Assembly (NCBI RefSeq): GCF_900170035.1
Contig: NZ_LT828543.1
Location: forward strand, 61,147-96,744
Length of the DNA: 35,598 bases
Source of the DNA: Desulfamplus magnetovallimortis
GTDB taxonomy: Bacteria; Desulfobacterota; Desulfobacteria; Desulfobacterales; Desulfobacteraceae
Direction: 5' to 3'
Shown piece after piece: positions 1 to 9,070 of this stretch (positions are counted from its first letter, which is position 1; every line of letters starts with the position of its first letter). Under the pieces are notes generated by a model that was not told the origin of the DNA, did not search any database, and saw only the letters and a program-made list of their open reading frames with translations. The translations under genes were made by a program, and so were the position numbers.

Positions 1-115
1 AGATACATTATTTTCATGATCGGGGGTGGCCAGACCCCGGCCATGACGGTTTACCGTGAAAATGGATACAAATTTTAATATTCGGGGGTGACTGAGTCAC
101 AGCCATGTCCGTTTA
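1..115. repeat. F3 61-bp tandem repeat array, partial
   Basis: One full 62-bp unit (50-111, starting TTTACCGTGAAAATGG and ending with a GGGGGTG...CAGCCATG hairpin-like stretch) is preceded by the end of another unit and followed by the first bases of a third. The same unit forms the larger array at 14935-15352. The array is cut by the window start, so its true length is unknown. No coding function is apparent. Confidence 0.75.
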
Positions 116-185
116 TTAAAGTAATTATTTTATTCCTTGAATTGCTTTACTGCTCTTTGGTCAAAACCAAGAAGGAGATAATGAG

Positions 186-1298
186 ATGAGAGTCGGATTT
201 GTTGGTTGGCGTGGTATGGTAGGTTCGGTATTAATGGAAAGAATGCTTGATGAGAAAGATTTTAAAGGCTTTGAACCACTCTTTTTTACCACATCCCAGG
301 TCGGTGAAAAAGGACCTGATATAGGAATGGATATTCCTCTGCTTGTGGATGCTATGGACACTGAGAGTCTATCAAAGATGAATATAATTGTATCCTGTCA
401 GGGGGGAAGCTACACAGAAGCAGTATATGGAAAACTAAGAGGCCAGGGGTGGAATGGCTACTGGATTGATGCAGCCTCCACACTCAGAATGGAAAAAAAC
501 AGCATAATTGTTCTTGATCCTGTCAACCGCAGCGTGATTGATCGTGCTCTTGAATCGGGTGTAAAGGATTTCATCGGTGGCAACTGTACAGTTTCATTGA
601 TGCTCATGGCCCTTGGAGGGCTTTTTGAAAATGATCTTGTTGAGTGGCTCACCTCCATGACCTATCAGGCAGCATCAGGGGCAGGTGCAAACAACATGAG
701 AGAACTTGTGATGCAGATGAAAACCATTGGAGACAAGGCAGCTCCAATGCTTGACAAGTCAGTATCCTCGGCCATCCTTGATCTTGACCGCAATGTAACT
801 GAAAATATCCGTTCTGCTGAGTTTCCTGTTGATAACTGGCTTGTACCCCTTGCAGCAAATCTTATTCCCTGGATTGACAGAGCAATGGATAACGGCCAGA
901 CCCGTGAAGAGTGGAAAGGTTTTGTGGAGACCAATAAAATCCTTGGAAGAAGCGAAAACCCTGTACCCATTGACGGCCAGTGTATCAGGATCGGTGCCAT
1001 GCGCTGCCACAGCCAGGCTTTTACCATCAAACTGAAAAAAAATGTTCCCCTTGATGAAATAGAATCAATGCTTGCGGCCAATAATGACTGGGTTAAAGTT
1101 GTTCCCAATACAAAGGAAGATTCCATAAAGGATCTGACACCTGCTGCTGCCACAGGCACCCTTACTGTTCCTGTGGGAAGAATTCGTAAAATGAATATCG
1201 GGGATGATTATCTTACTGCATTTTCAGTGGGAGATCAGCTCCTGTGGGGTGCGGCCGAACCCCTGCGCCGGATTTTAAAAATCATACTTGAACGATAG
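186..1298 (+). CDS. asd: Aspartate-semialdehyde dehydrogenase
   Basis: Catalyses NADPH-dependent reduction of aspartyl phosphate to aspartate semialdehyde, the branch point to lysine/diaminopimelate, threonine and methionine; cytosolic. The 370-residue product has the length of the Gram-negative (E. coli type) family. An N-terminal nucleotide-binding turn GWRGMVGS is at residues 7-14. The active-site cysteine C134 lies in [10 protein letters not shown], and the substrate-binding histidine is H275 in AMRCHSQAF. The start is fixed by AAGGAG at 172-177, nine bases ahead of ATG 186; an ATG at 181 runs at once into a stop. The stop codon overlaps the AGAT target duplication of F1 copy A, so that element landed exactly at the gene end. 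It is monocistronic as far as can be seen. Confidence 0.96.
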   Translation: MRVGFVGWRGMVGSVLMERMLDEKDFKGFEPLFFTTSQVGEKGPDIGMDIPLLVDAMDTESLSKMNIIVSCQGGSYTEAVYGKLRGQGWNGYWIDAASTLRMEKNSIIVLDPVNRSVIDRALESGVKDFIGGNCTVSLMLMALGGLFENDLVEWLTSMTYQAASGAGANNMRELVMQMKTIGDKAAPMLDKSVSSAILDLDRNVTENIRSAEFPVDNWLVPLAANLIPWIDRAMDNGQTREEWKGFVETNKILGRSENPVPIDGQCIRIGAMRCHSQAFTIKLKKNVPLDEIESMLAANNDWVKVVPNTKEDSIKDLTPAAATGTLTVPVGRIRKMNIGDDYLTAFSVGDQLLWGAAEPLRRILKIILER

Positions 1299-1300
1299 AT

Positions 1301-1466
1301 TCTCAAAATCGACATGTTGTTGGCATTTATGGCTTTTGTCTGAATCAGGATAACCAGGATTTACAGGATGCTCAAGATTTTTATCTTGTAAATCCTGATT
1401 ATCCTGGGCATCCTGATTCAGACAGTATTGACAAGCTTCAAAAGCTCATAGGTATCGTTTTTGAGT
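1301..1466 (-). repeat. F1 MITE-like element, copy A
   Basis: Left end TCTCAAAATCGACA (1301-1314) and right end TATCGTTTTTGAGT (1453-1466) are degenerate forms of the F1 terminal inverted repeat. The interior is the long CTGAATCAGGAT palindrome. The element is flanked by the direct repeat AGAT (1297-1300 and 1467-1470), a 4-bp target duplication. Orientation is reverse relative to copies B and D. It lies directly behind asd and could act as a transcript-end hairpin. Confidence 0.85.
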
Positions 1467-1469
1467 AGA

Positions 1470-1660
1470 TTTATATAATGTTCATAAAAGGCCACTTTAT
1501 CACAACGAAAATTGAAACGTAGGGGGCGGATTCCATATCCGCCCCCAATGGGGTAGAAATGGATTCTGCCACTACAGTCTAACCCTATGATTTCGATGGC
1601 ATCACAACGATGCATAAAACTTGTTATATATCAGCATATTATGAGAATTTTCATATAAAA
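1470..1660. other. Repeat-rich gap with a strong GC hairpin
   Basis: The gap between F1 copy A and the next gene holds a perfect 10-bp hairpin (arms 1522-1531 and 1537-1546, GGGGGCGGAT / ATCCGCCCCC, 5-nt loop) with no following T-run. It also holds degenerate pieces of the 79-bp repeat seen at 6149-6306 (GCATCACAACGA and ATATATCAGCAT, about 1591-1645). No convincing gene is present; a short minus-strand reading frame here consists of repeat sequence. Confidence 0.6.
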
Positions 1661-1686
1661 AATTCTAAAGGACACAATAAAACAAA

Positions 1687-2433
1687 ATGTACGAAAAACT
1701 TAAAAAAGCATTTATTGAACTCTCTGAAGAAGCTGGTATCCTTGATTCTGAAATCAATATTACAGCGAGGCGCCTGACCCCCAAAGAGGCCATTGGCGAA
1801 ACAGAACGCCAGGATTTTCCACTGCTGCACGGAAAAGAGAGCCTGATTCAGGCAGATTTCAGGGGAGCTTTGGGACAGGCATTTACAGATATGCCCAGAG
1901 ATTTCAATGGAAAAATCAGGGAAATTCTTGATTTTAATTTTGATAACAATGGAGAACGTGCCCTTTTTATAGCAACCCTTAACGCTGTTATGCGATTTCT
2001 GGGCAAAACTGAGAGAACTATACACTGCAAAAACGAATCGCCTGAACTCTGTTCTCAGGAAATTGTCAAAAATATCATTGAAAAACACGGAGAAAAGATT
2101 TGTGTGGGAATTGTGGGGTTCCAGCCGGCTATAATAGACCACTTTTCAAAAACAATATCCCCTGAAAATATCAGGATCACAGATCTTGATAAAGAGAATA
2201 TAGGAAAAGAGAAATATGGAGTCGTGGTGTGGGACGGCCATACAATGGCAGAAGAAATTTTCAAGGTGTGCGATGTAATCCTTGCAACAGGTTCCACAAT
2301 TGCAAATAACTCCCTGGGTGAGCTAACCGATCTTTCAGAGAAATACGGCAAACCAATCTATTTCTATGGTACAACAGTTGCGGGGCCGGCCTCTATCCTC
2401 AATCTCAACAGATTGTGTTTCAAGGCATCATAA
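1687..2433 (+). CDS. DUF4213/DUF364 Rossmann-like protein
   Basis: A 248-residue soluble protein resembling the DUF364 family (described in databases as putative heavy-metal chelation) with a DUF4213-like N-terminal half. Family-like features are GIVGFQPAII at 141-150 (start of the Rossmann-like half), DVILATGSTIANNSLGEL at 196-213, and IYFYGTTVAGPAS at 224-236, a ligand-pocket signature of the family. Substrate and reaction are unknown; members often occur near metal-cofactor or anaerobic metabolism genes, but no such partner is visible here. AAAGGAC about 13 bases upstream is a plausible ribosome site. It is followed after 45 bases by hicA, with which it could share a transcript. Confidence 0.8.
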   Translation: MYEKLKKAFIELSEEAGILDSEINITARRLTPKEAIGETERQDFPLLHGKESLIQADFRGALGQAFTDMPRDFNGKIREILDFNFDNNGERALFIATLNAVMRFLGKTERTIHCKNESPELCSQEIVKNIIEKHGEKICVGIVGFQPAIIDHFSKTISPENIRITDLDKENIGKEKYGVVVWDGHTMAEEIFKVCDVILATGSTIANNSLGELTDLSEKYGKPIYFYGTTVAGPASILNLNRLCFKAS

Positions 2434-2478
2434 TCTTTACATTTTCTAATGCTTCATCTATTCACGGAATAACTAATA

Positions 2479-2739
2479 ATGTCATTAAACTCTAAACACG
2501 CAAAAACGCTTAGAAAGATATATGAAAAACCAACTCATGCAAATATTGTATGGACAGATATTATCAATTTACTGGAAGCATGCGGTGCTGATATCTTTCA
2601 ACGTCAGGGATCGAGGGTTTGCATCAAACTTGGTAATCAGAGAGCGGTTTTCCACTCGCCTCATCCTCAAAAAGAAGCGGTTAAAGGTGCAGTCAATGAC
2701 ATTAGGGCGTTTTTGAAAAAAGCAGGAATTCAGCCATGA
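2479..2739 (+). CDS. hicA: HicA-family mRNA interferase toxin
   Basis: An 86-residue protein with the HicA double-stranded-RNA-binding-like fold pattern: WTDIINLLEACGA at 25-37, then QGSRVCIKL at 43-51, FHSPHP at 58-63 and a C-terminal IRAFLKKAGIQP. HicA toxins cleave mRNA to stop growth when unbound by HicB. The canonical GSH catalytic histidine is replaced here by GSR (R46); H59 and H62 in FHSPHP are the only histidines well placed to replace it. This looks like a HicA subgroup with GSR rather than a dead gene, since the open frame is intact. The stop overlaps the hicB start by 4 bases (ATGA), indicating coupled translation. Confidence 0.85.
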   Translation: MSLNSKHAKTLRKIYEKPTHANIVWTDIINLLEACGADIFQRQGSRVCIKLGNQRAVFHSPHPQKEAVKGAVNDIRAFLKKAGIQP

Positions 2740-3095
2740 GTAAAACAAATTTGATTACATATAAAGGCTATATTGGCGAAATCAGTTTTGACAAGGATTC
2801 AAAAATATTTTATGGACACGTTGTCAACACAAAAGATACTATTACATTTCAGTCAGAAAATGCTAAAGAGCTTGAAAAAGAATTTCAGGTATCTGTAGAT
2901 ACATATCTGGATTTTTGCAAAGAGCTTGGTGAACTTCCAGAAAAGCCATATTCAGGTAGGTTTGTATTGAGATTGTCGCCAGATGCTCATCGCAGTGTTG
3001 CACTTGCCGCTCAGGCTGCTAATCAAACCCTTAATAAATGGGCAGCTCAACATTTAATTCAAAAAGCAGAGCAAGAACTTCAAGGTTTAAATTAG
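2736..3095 (+). CDS. hicB: HicB-family antitoxin
   Basis: A 119-residue antitoxin partner of the upstream toxin. The N-terminal part (about residues 8-60) is the HicB partial RNase-H-like fold, with ITYKGYIGEISFDKDSKIFYGHV and DTITFQSENAKELEKEF being typical. The C-terminal segment (about 74-112, FVLRLSPDAHRSVALAA...) reads as an Arc/MetJ-type ribbon-helix-helix DNA-binding domain, so the complex probably represses its own promoter. Its start overlaps the hicA stop (ATGA at 2736-2739). The toxin-first order is the usual one for hicAB. Confidence 0.9.
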   Translation: MSKTNLITYKGYIGEISFDKDSKIFYGHVVNTKDTITFQSENAKELEKEFQVSVDTYLDFCKELGELPEKPYSGRFVLRLSPDAHRSVALAAQAANQTLNKWAAQHLIQKAEQELQGLN

Positions 3096-3254
3096 CATTA
3101 ATTTCTATAAAAATTTTACTTTTATAGCAAAAAAAATCAAACAATTTATACATAGCGCCCTTTAGGCAATGAATTCTTCATAACTATCTGCTTTTGTAGA
3201 AAACAAAATAAGAATCCCTATATACTATTAAATCAAATAGATACAGGATGTTTT

Positions 3255-4355
3255 ATGGATACAAAAAAGAAAAGAAATCGTCTCATAGGAGTTCTTGTTG
3301 TACTTTGTCTTTGCCTTTTTCCTTCCATCTTTCTGCTTGTCTCCTTTGAAAGTAAAAGAGAAAAAGCCTTTCCAGGTTCATCATGGGGCAGCATTGAAGA
3401 GATCACAGTGGCTTTTATTCTTGGCTTGATCGTGATCTCCATTATTGTGGTTGCAGTTATGCTTGAAAAAGCAATTGAGGGCGCTCTCAAGACCGGCTCA
3501 ACCGTTTTTCCTGATCTTGATTATAATTTGAGACTTAAAAAACACAGTGTTCAGGAGTATTTTTCTTCTCCTGCTCCCCGTTTTCTTGACAAAAAAATAG
3601 TCTCAAAGATGTGGGATGCTGTTTTCCCGCCTTTTGTAAGAACCATACTATTGTGCATTGTTCCCCTGACAGTTGTAATGGTTGGAGGGCTTCTTTTTAT
3701 GGTTCTTGGCTTCTGCAAAAATGACCTGACTATGATAAGAGAGGAAACTGCAATATGTAAAGGCTATGTAACCCATATTGAAAAAAAGTCATCCCGTTCA
3801 GGAGTATCCTTCTCTTTTGATTATGAGTACAGGCTCGATAGTCATTACAATTACAGTTCAGATGATAAATCAGGGATTATGAAAGGAAAAAGCTTTACCG
3901 GAAAAAAAATATATGAAAAAGGAGATGTTGTCCCTGTTGAATATCTGCTTGCAGATCCTGTCATAAGCAGAATAAAGGGGATGAGAGCCTCCCCTCTTGA
4001 TCCACTCCTTCCGGCAATTGTTGCTGGTTTGCTTGTTTTTGTTCTGATACCTTTCCTGCTAATTCATGTTACATTGCAAAAACGATTTTTAAAAACGCTT
4101 GTTGTTAACGGGTCTCTTGTCCAGGGGCACATTGTTAGTGTAAAAAAAGGCGGTAAAGGGATGGTTTTCTGCAAGGTAGGATACGAGTTTAACGGGGAGG
4201 AATATGTCCAGAGACTTGTCTGCCCTGCCACCAAGGGTCTTTATTATCCACTGTCTGCCCGCCATGAACAAAAAATTCCTGTCACTTTGCTTGTATCTCC
4301 ACCACTTGTCAGGAAAAGTTATCTTTTTGAAATGCACTTTGCAAATAATGAATAA
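3255..4355 (+). CDS. DUF3592-like membrane protein
   Basis: A 366-residue integral membrane protein of unknown function. Four likely membrane segments are at about 9-30, 49-71, 129-153 and 254-277. Between segments 3 and 4 lies a beta-rich soluble domain (about 160-250) with ICKGYVTHIEKK...FSFDYEYRL and the later KGDVVPVEYLLADP, the pattern of DUF3592 proteins. The tail (285-366) repeats the idea: GSLVQGHIVSVKKGG...KVGYEFNGEEY and IPVTLLVSPPLVRKSYLF. The two DUF3592-like modules suggest internal duplication. The start has only a weak AGGA-like site. It stands alone, with 159 bases upstream and 80 bases before F1 copy B. Confidence 0.7.
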   Translation: MDTKKKRNRLIGVLVVLCLCLFPSIFLLVSFESKREKAFPGSSWGSIEEITVAFILGLIVISIIVVAVMLEKAIEGALKTGSTVFPDLDYNLRLKKHSVQEYFSSPAPRFLDKKIVSKMWDAVFPPFVRTILLCIVPLTVVMVGGLLFMVLGFCKNDLTMIREETAICKGYVTHIEKKSSRSGVSFSFDYEYRLDSHYNYSSDDKSGIMKGKSFTGKKIYEKGDVVPVEYLLADPVISRIKGMRASPLDPLLPAIVAGLLVFVLIPFLLIHVTLQKRFLKTLVVNGSLVQGHIVSVKKGGKGMVFCKVGYEFNGEEYVQRLVCPATKGLYYPLSARHEQKIPVTLLVSPPLVRKSYLFEMHFANNE

Positions 4356-4434
4356 ATTCAGCATTTTGACGCTCACAAGGGATATTGAAAAACAGGGACA
4401 AATTCCACAAACGCACCATATAGATCACATATCT

Positions 4435-4611
4435 ACTCAAAATCGACACCTATGATCTTGTAAGCCTTGTCAACACTGTCTGAATCAGGATTCCCAAGAT
4501 TAACAAAGATAAGGCAGGATTATCTATCCTGAGCATCCTATCCATCCTGGTTATCCTGGTTCAGACAACTGCAATGACTTCGGAAAAAGCATTAAAATGT
4601 CGATTTTGAGT
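4435..4611 (+). repeat. F1 MITE-like element, copy B
   Basis: A complete 177-bp copy. ACTCAAAATCGACA (4435-4448) and TGTCGATTTTGAGT (4598-4611) are perfect 14-bp terminal inverted repeats. The element is flanked on both sides by ATCT (4431-4434 and 4612-4615), a 4-bp target duplication. The interior carries the CTGAATCAGGAT...ATCCTGGTTCAGAC palindrome. No reading frame of note lies inside. Confidence 0.9.
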
Positions 4612-5180
4612 ATCTATCGGGGCAAAAATTTATTTTGCCACCTACATTTCACAAAAATCAATCTTGATAAATCTTTAAAAAGTCTGATTTCCCCCCTTAT
4701 CAACTGCAACACTCCCTCTCCAACTTGTAATCCTTTTTGGCTTGACTCCGACCATCTCCGTTCATGAAATTGCGTATGAAAATCTCTATAACTGTATGTT
4801 TTTATAAAAGTTTTCACTCTTTCGATTTTGGCGGCTATCCACCATGTCCGTTATATTGGCATTTATATGGCAAAGTATAAAATTTCATAGTATCCAATTG
4901 TTTTTTAGGAAATGATAAAAAAGCTGTTTTTTTAGGAATAGCGTGCTTTATCAATACCATAACTCTCTATAATCTGTTTTATAATGGCATATTAGCTGAC
5001 ACACGTTTGACATAATGATTAGGATTCTATATATTATTATCCTTAGTTTGGATTTGCAGGATGTTTCTCAATTCACAATTAAAAAACTTTATCAGGCATC
5101 CTTCATATCGGTTCCTAAGTAATTTGTACCAAATTTATGGAGGGTGATAAAGTTTACAAGATTGTTTTTAAGGGTATTTT
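4612..5180. other. Gene-free stretch before the ABC importer operon
   Basis: It holds a decayed F4 module at about 4738-4855 (ending TTTTGGCGGCTATCCACCATGTCCG) and a solo F2-like end GGCATCCTTCAT at 5095-5106. That F2-like end is bracketed by the inverted repeat AACTTTATCA (5085-5094) and TGATAAAGTT, about 60 bases before the first permease gene. That inverted repeat could be an operator or only a repeat remnant. The short minus-strand reading frame at 4614-4817 is repeat-derived. No gene is supported. Confidence 0.55.
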
Positions 5181-6140
5181 ATGAAAAATATTTTACTATT
5201 AATTTGTAAGCGTATCGGAGCCAGTCTGATAACCATTTTTGTTATTTCACTTATTATTTTTATCGGTGTTGAACTTCTTCCCGGGGATGTTGCAGAAACT
5301 GTTCTTGGACAGTCTGCTACCCCTGAAACTGTGGAGGCGTTCAGAAAGGAACTGAAGCTTGATTTGCCGCCACATGTAAGATATGCAACGTGGCTTAATC
5401 ATTTTGTTCATGGTGATTTTGGCAATTCACTTGCAAACAAAAGGCCGGTGGCAGAGCTTGTGAACTGGCGCCTCTCCAATACCCTTCTGCTTGCCATGGT
5501 GACAGCATTTATTGCTGTCCCTCTCTCAATATTTCTTGGGATACTGGCTGCCCTTTACAGAAATACCCTGTTCGACAAAATGATATCTATCACAACCCTC
5601 TCATTTATATCTTTTCCCGAATTTTTTATCGCCTACGTTCTAATTGCCCTTTTTTCTGTGCAGTTGAACATTTTCCCAAGCCTTGCAATCATTGACGATA
5701 ACATGGGTTTTTTTAACAAACTTTATGCGATTATACTCCCGTCGCTGACACTTACCTGTGTTGTTACAGCTCATATGATGCGCCAGACAAGGGCTGCAAT
5801 TATCAATGTGCTTGGAAGCGCCTATATTGAGATGGCAGAGATAAAAGGGATAAGGGGCTTCAGGATAATTGTGTATCATGCGTTCCCCAACGCACTTTCA
5901 CCAGTTATCAATGTGGTTGCCGTTAATCTGGCTTATCTTGTTGTAGGAGTTGTGCTGGTTGAAGTTGTTTTTGTCTATCCAGGGCTTGGGCAGTTACTTG
6001 TTGACTCAGTTGCAAAAAGGGATCTTCCCGTTGTACAGGCATCTGGGCTTATTTTTTCAATTGCCTATATCTTTATGAACCTTGCAGCAGATATTCTATC
6101 CATGCTTGCCAATCCCAAATTAAGACAATCCAATTTTTGA
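5181..6140 (+). CDS. DppB/OppB-type peptide ABC permease
   Basis: Inner-membrane permease of a dipeptide/oligopeptide/nickel-type importer, 319 residues (normal length). The N-terminal transmembrane helix (about 9-30) is followed by a periplasmic loop with FGNSLANKRPV (80-90, family signature), and then five more helices from about residue 100. The cytoplasmic EAA coupling loop, EMAEIKGIRGFRIIVYHAFPNA, lies at about 218-238 and docks on the ATPase. The C-terminal EVVFVYPGLGQLLVDSVAKRD (261-281) is the conserved substrate-path motif. AAGGG lies shortly ahead of ATG 5181. It is the first gene of a four-gene importer cluster on the plus strand. Confidence 0.93.
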   Translation: MKNILLLICKRIGASLITIFVISLIIFIGVELLPGDVAETVLGQSATPETVEAFRKELKLDLPPHVRYATWLNHFVHGDFGNSLANKRPVAELVNWRLSNTLLLAMVTAFIAVPLSIFLGILAALYRNTLFDKMISITTLSFISFPEFFIAYVLIALFSVQLNIFPSLAIIDDNMGFFNKLYAIILPSLTLTCVVTAHMMRQTRAAIINVLGSAYIEMAEIKGIRGFRIIVYHAFPNALSPVINVVAVNLAYLVVGVVLVEVVFVYPGLGQLLVDSVAKRDLPVVQASGLIFSIAYIFMNLAADILSMLANPKLRQSNF

Positions 6141-6148
6141 TAAATCCC

Positions 6149-6306
6149 CATGTTTGCTGACGCATCACAACAAAAACAAGAAAGCGATTGTATATCAGCA
6201 TGTTATAGATATTTTCTAACAAACCTCCATGTTTGCTGACGCATCACAACGAAACATTAAAGTCGTTGTATATCAGCATGTTATGGAGATTTTCTAATAA
6301 AACCTT
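6149..6306. repeat. 79-bp palindromic unit, two tandem copies
   Basis: CATGTTTGCTGACGCATCACAAC starts near 6149 and again at 6228 (period 79). Each unit contains an interrupted palindrome, GCTGA...ACAAC with GTTGT...TCAGC, and ends in TTTTCTAA. It separates the two permease genes and therefore lies inside the presumed operon transcript. A degenerate piece occurs near 1591-1645. Confidence 0.8.
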
Positions 6307-6331
6307 AAAAAAACTGATTTAAGGCTTTTTT
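6303..6331 (+). terminator. Terminator-like hairpin inside importer operon
   Basis: CCTTAAA (6303-6309) pairs with TTTAAGG (6318-6324), with an 8-base loop, and is followed by CTTTTTT (6325-6331). The stem is short and AT-rich, so termination would be partial. It sits between the two permease genes. Confidence 0.45.
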
Positions 6332-6416
6332 AAGAGGTAAAATACTGAAATTAAAGGGTGCCAAAAATTTGTAAAACTCTTTGATTCAGGCTTTCCAGAT
6401 CAGGAGGAACTCCAAA

Positions 6417-7235
6417 GTGATTAAATTATTAAGACAATCCCCTTTATCAGCGAGAATAGGCATGGGGATTTTACTGTTTAATGTTTTTCTTGCTCTCTTT
6501 GCTTCGGTTATAGCTCCCTATGAAGAGACCAGTGTGGTCGGAGATGTTTGGGAGAGCTTTTCCGGTAACTTTTTCCTCGGCACCGACCATATAGGAAGAG
6601 ATCTTTTCAGCCGTATGATCTATGGCGCAAGAAATACAGTTGCCCTTGCATTTGTGACAACGGTTTTGTCTTTTCTGATAGGCTCTTCCCTTGGTTTTAT
6701 TGCTGCTGTGAAAGGGGGATGGGTTGATCAGATGTTAAGCCGCATAATTGATGCGATAATGGCATTTCCCACACTAATTTTTGCTTTGATGATCTTATCT
6801 GTTGTTGGTTCTTCCATCCCAACATTGATTACCACCATCGCAATCCTTGACTCAACAAGGGTCTATCGCCTTTCCAGGGCTGTTGCAATGGATATTGAGG
6901 TTATGGAGTTTGTGGAAGCTGCCAGATTAAGGGGTGAAGGATTATGGTGGATCATTTCCCAGGAGATCTTGCCCAACGCCATTCCTCCGCTTATGGCTGA
7001 GTTCGGCCTTAGATTCTGTTTTGTATTTCTTTTTATAGCATCCTTAAGTTTCCTTGGTTTAGGTTTGCAGCCGCCACTTGCGGATTGGGGAGGAATGGTA
7101 AGGGAAAATGCCGGAGCTATAACATTTGGCATATATACCCCCCTGATTCCAGCGGCTGCCATTGCCTGCCTCACTGTTGGGGTTAATTTGATAGTTGACT
7201 GGCTTCTGCATCTTTCAAGTGGGCTGCAAGATTAA
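6417..7235 (+). CDS. DppC/OppC-type peptide ABC permease
   Basis: Second membrane subunit of the importer, 272 residues. GTG 6417 is chosen over the in-frame TTG at 6381 because AGGAGG (6402-6407) sits nine bases before it, the best ribosome site in the region. Residues 13-33 form the first helix. GTDHIGRDLFSRMIYGAR (55-72) is the DppC/OppC N-terminal signature. The EAA loop FVEAARLRGEGLWWIISQEI is at about 165-184, followed by LPNAIPPL, and ASLSFLGLGLQPPLADWG is near the C-terminus. It is separated from the first permease by 276 bases of tandem repeat and a weak terminator-like hairpin. Confidence 0.93.
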   Translation: MIKLLRQSPLSARIGMGILLFNVFLALFASVIAPYEETSVVGDVWESFSGNFFLGTDHIGRDLFSRMIYGARNTVALAFVTTVLSFLIGSSLGFIAAVKGGWVDQMLSRIIDAIMAFPTLIFALMILSVVGSSIPTLITTIAILDSTRVYRLSRAVAMDIEVMEFVEAARLRGEGLWWIISQEILPNAIPPLMAEFGLRFCFVFLFIASLSFLGLGLQPPLADWGGMVRENAGAITFGIYTPLIPAAAIACLTVGVNLIVDWLLHLSSGLQD

Positions 7236-7318
7236 TCATTGATGAAACTTAAAAAAAGTCAAATTTCAGGATTTTAAATTATAACTCTTTTTGTGTCTGC
7301 CATTTTATCCCTGGAGGC

Positions 7319-7408
7319 TGTCTGAATCAGGATGCCCAAGATTAACAAGATAAGGCAGGATTTTTTATCCTGAAAATCCTTTTTATCATGATTCAAACAA
7401 CTGCAAGG
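7319..7408 (+). repeat. F1 element core, copy G (ends lost)
   Basis: The core palindrome only: TGTCTGAATCAGGATGCCC...through GATTCAAACAACTGCAAGG. The 14-bp terminal repeats are absent, so this is a decayed or partial copy. It fills the gap between the second permease and the ATPase gene. Confidence 0.75.
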
Positions 7409-7453
7409 TGAGAAAATTAAATTGCTTGGAAAACTACAGATAAGGAATGCTTT

Positions 7454-9070
7454 ATGGACAATTTACTTAAAATCAAAAATCTGAATATAGAAGGCTTTTA
7501 TGAAGACCGATGGCAACCCATTGTTCATAATATAAACCTTGAGCTTAAAAGAGGTGAAGTTCTCGGGCTTATTGGCGAATCTGGTGCCGGAAAATCCACC
7601 ATCGGCCTTGCGGCAATGGGCTATACCCGACAAGGGTGCAGGATTGCATCAGGTTCCATCAACATTGAGGGCATTGAGCTATATGACGCCTCAGAAGAGG
7701 ATTTAAGATTGGTCAGAGGCTCAAAAATTGCCTATGTTGCCCAGAGTGCGGCAGCTTCCTTTAATCCATCCCATAGGGTTATAAATCAATATGTGGAGGC
7801 CCCTGTACAGCATGGCCTGATGGCCTATGATGAGGCGGAAAAAGAGGCCATAGATATATACAGGCGGCTTTTTCTGCCAACGCCTGAGACCATTGGGCTG
7901 CGATATCCCCATGAACTTTCCGGAGGTCAGCTACAGAGGGCCATGGTGGCAATGGCCATGTCATGCAAGCCTGATATTATTGTTTTTGATGAGCCAACAA
8001 CCGCCCTTGACGTTACAACCCAGATTGAGGTTCTGGCTGCTGTAAAAGAGATCACCGAAACCATGAACAAGGCAGCCCTTTACATTACCCATGATCTGGC
8101 TGTTGTGGCACAGGTGGCAAACCGGATAATGGTATTACGAAATGGCCGCCTTGTTGAAGAGGGTGAAACCAGGCAGTTGATCAAAAAACCAAAAGAGGCA
8201 TACACCAGGGAACTTTTAAATGTACGAAATCTGAGGCAGGAGAAAAGCATTTCTGACAAAATGGATGTGATCCTGAAAGTCAGGGATCTCAAGGCAACCT
8301 ATACGGGGAGGGAGAATGTCCTTGAAGATATTGATCTTGATGTCAGAAAAGGAAGAACCGTTGCACTGGTGGGGGAATCCGGCAGTGGAAAAAGTACTCT
8401 GGCAAGAGTTATAACAGGTCTTCTTCCAGCCATTTGTGGCAGCATTAATTTTTTGGGACAAGAGATCCCTCTTGATTTTAAAACAAGGGATAAAGATACC
8501 TTAAGGCGTTTGCAGATGATCTACCAGATGCCGGACACAGCCTTGAATCCCAGGCAAACTGTGAGAAAAATCATAGGCAGGCCACTAAAATTTTATTTTG
8601 GAATAAAGGGCAGGGAGGCAGAAGAGCGCATAAGGGAGCTTCTGACAAAAATTGAGCTTGATCCTGATACTTATATTGACCGTCTTGCCACAGAGCTTTC
8701 AGGTGGCGAAAAACAGAGAATCTGCATAGCAAGGGCACTTGCGGCACGACCGGATCTCATTATATGCGATGAGGTGACATCTGCTCTTGATCAGCTTGTT
8801 GGCGAAGGGATATTGGATCTTTTGCAGGATCTTCAAAACAAAACCAATATCTCTTATCTCTTTATCACCCATGACCTTGCAACTGTAAAAGCAATTGCAG
8901 ACAAAATTGTAATCATGCTGGAGGGCAGAATTATTGAGCAGGGAGATAAAAAAGAGGTGCTGACTCCACCCCACCATGAATATACTGACAAACTGCTGGC
9001 ATCTGTCCCTGAAATGGACCCTGACTGGCTGGATAACCTTCTGGATAAGCGGTTGTCAACATTTATATAA
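7454..9070 (+). CDS. Fused double ABC ATPase (DppD-DppF type)
   Basis: Energises the importer. One 538-residue chain carries both nucleotide-binding domains that are separate subunits in Dpp/Opp systems. Domain 1: Walker A GESGAGKST (41-49), signature LSGGQ (155-159), Walker B IIVFDEP (175-181), switch H213. Domain 2: Walker A GESGSGKST (307-315), signature LSGGE (415-419), Walker B LIICDEV (435-441), switch H473. Both sets are intact, so both sites should hydrolyse ATP. This fused layout is also known from YejF-like proteins. AAGGA (7442-7446) is seven bases before ATG. It follows the permeases and precedes the binding protein. Confidence 0.94.
   Translation: MDNLLKIKNLNIEGFYEDRWQPIVHNINLELKRGEVLGLIGESGAGKSTIGLAAMGYTRQGCRIASGSINIEGIELYDASEEDLRLVRGSKIAYVAQSAAASFNPSHRVINQYVEAPVQHGLMAYDEAEKEAIDIYRRLFLPTPETIGLRYPHELSGGQLQRAMVAMAMSCKPDIIVFDEPTTALDVTTQIEVLAAVKEITETMNKAALYITHDLAVVAQVANRIMVLRNGRLVEEGETRQLIKKPKEAYTRELLNVRNLRQEKSISDKMDVILKVRDLKATYTGRENVLEDIDLDVRKGRTVALVGESGSGKSTLARVITGLLPAICGSINFLGQEIPLDFKTRDKDTLRRLQMIYQMPDTALNPRQTVRKIIGRPLKFYFGIKGREAEERIRELLTKIELDPDTYIDRLATELSGGEKQRICIARALAARPDLIICDEVTSALDQLVGEGILDLLQDLQNKTNISYLFITHDLATVKAIADKIVIMLEGRIIEQGDKKEVLTPPHHEYTDKLLASVPEMDPDWLDNLLDKRLSTFI

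Noticed and set aside
665-1159. A 164-codon minus-strand frame inside asd
   Set aside because: It is a shadow of a strongly conserved gene with active-site residues on the plus strand.
3105-3127. CTATAAAA...TTTTATAG hairpin after hicB
   Set aside because: The stem is AT-rich and is followed by A residues rather than T on the plus strand, so it is not a convincing terminator for hicAB.
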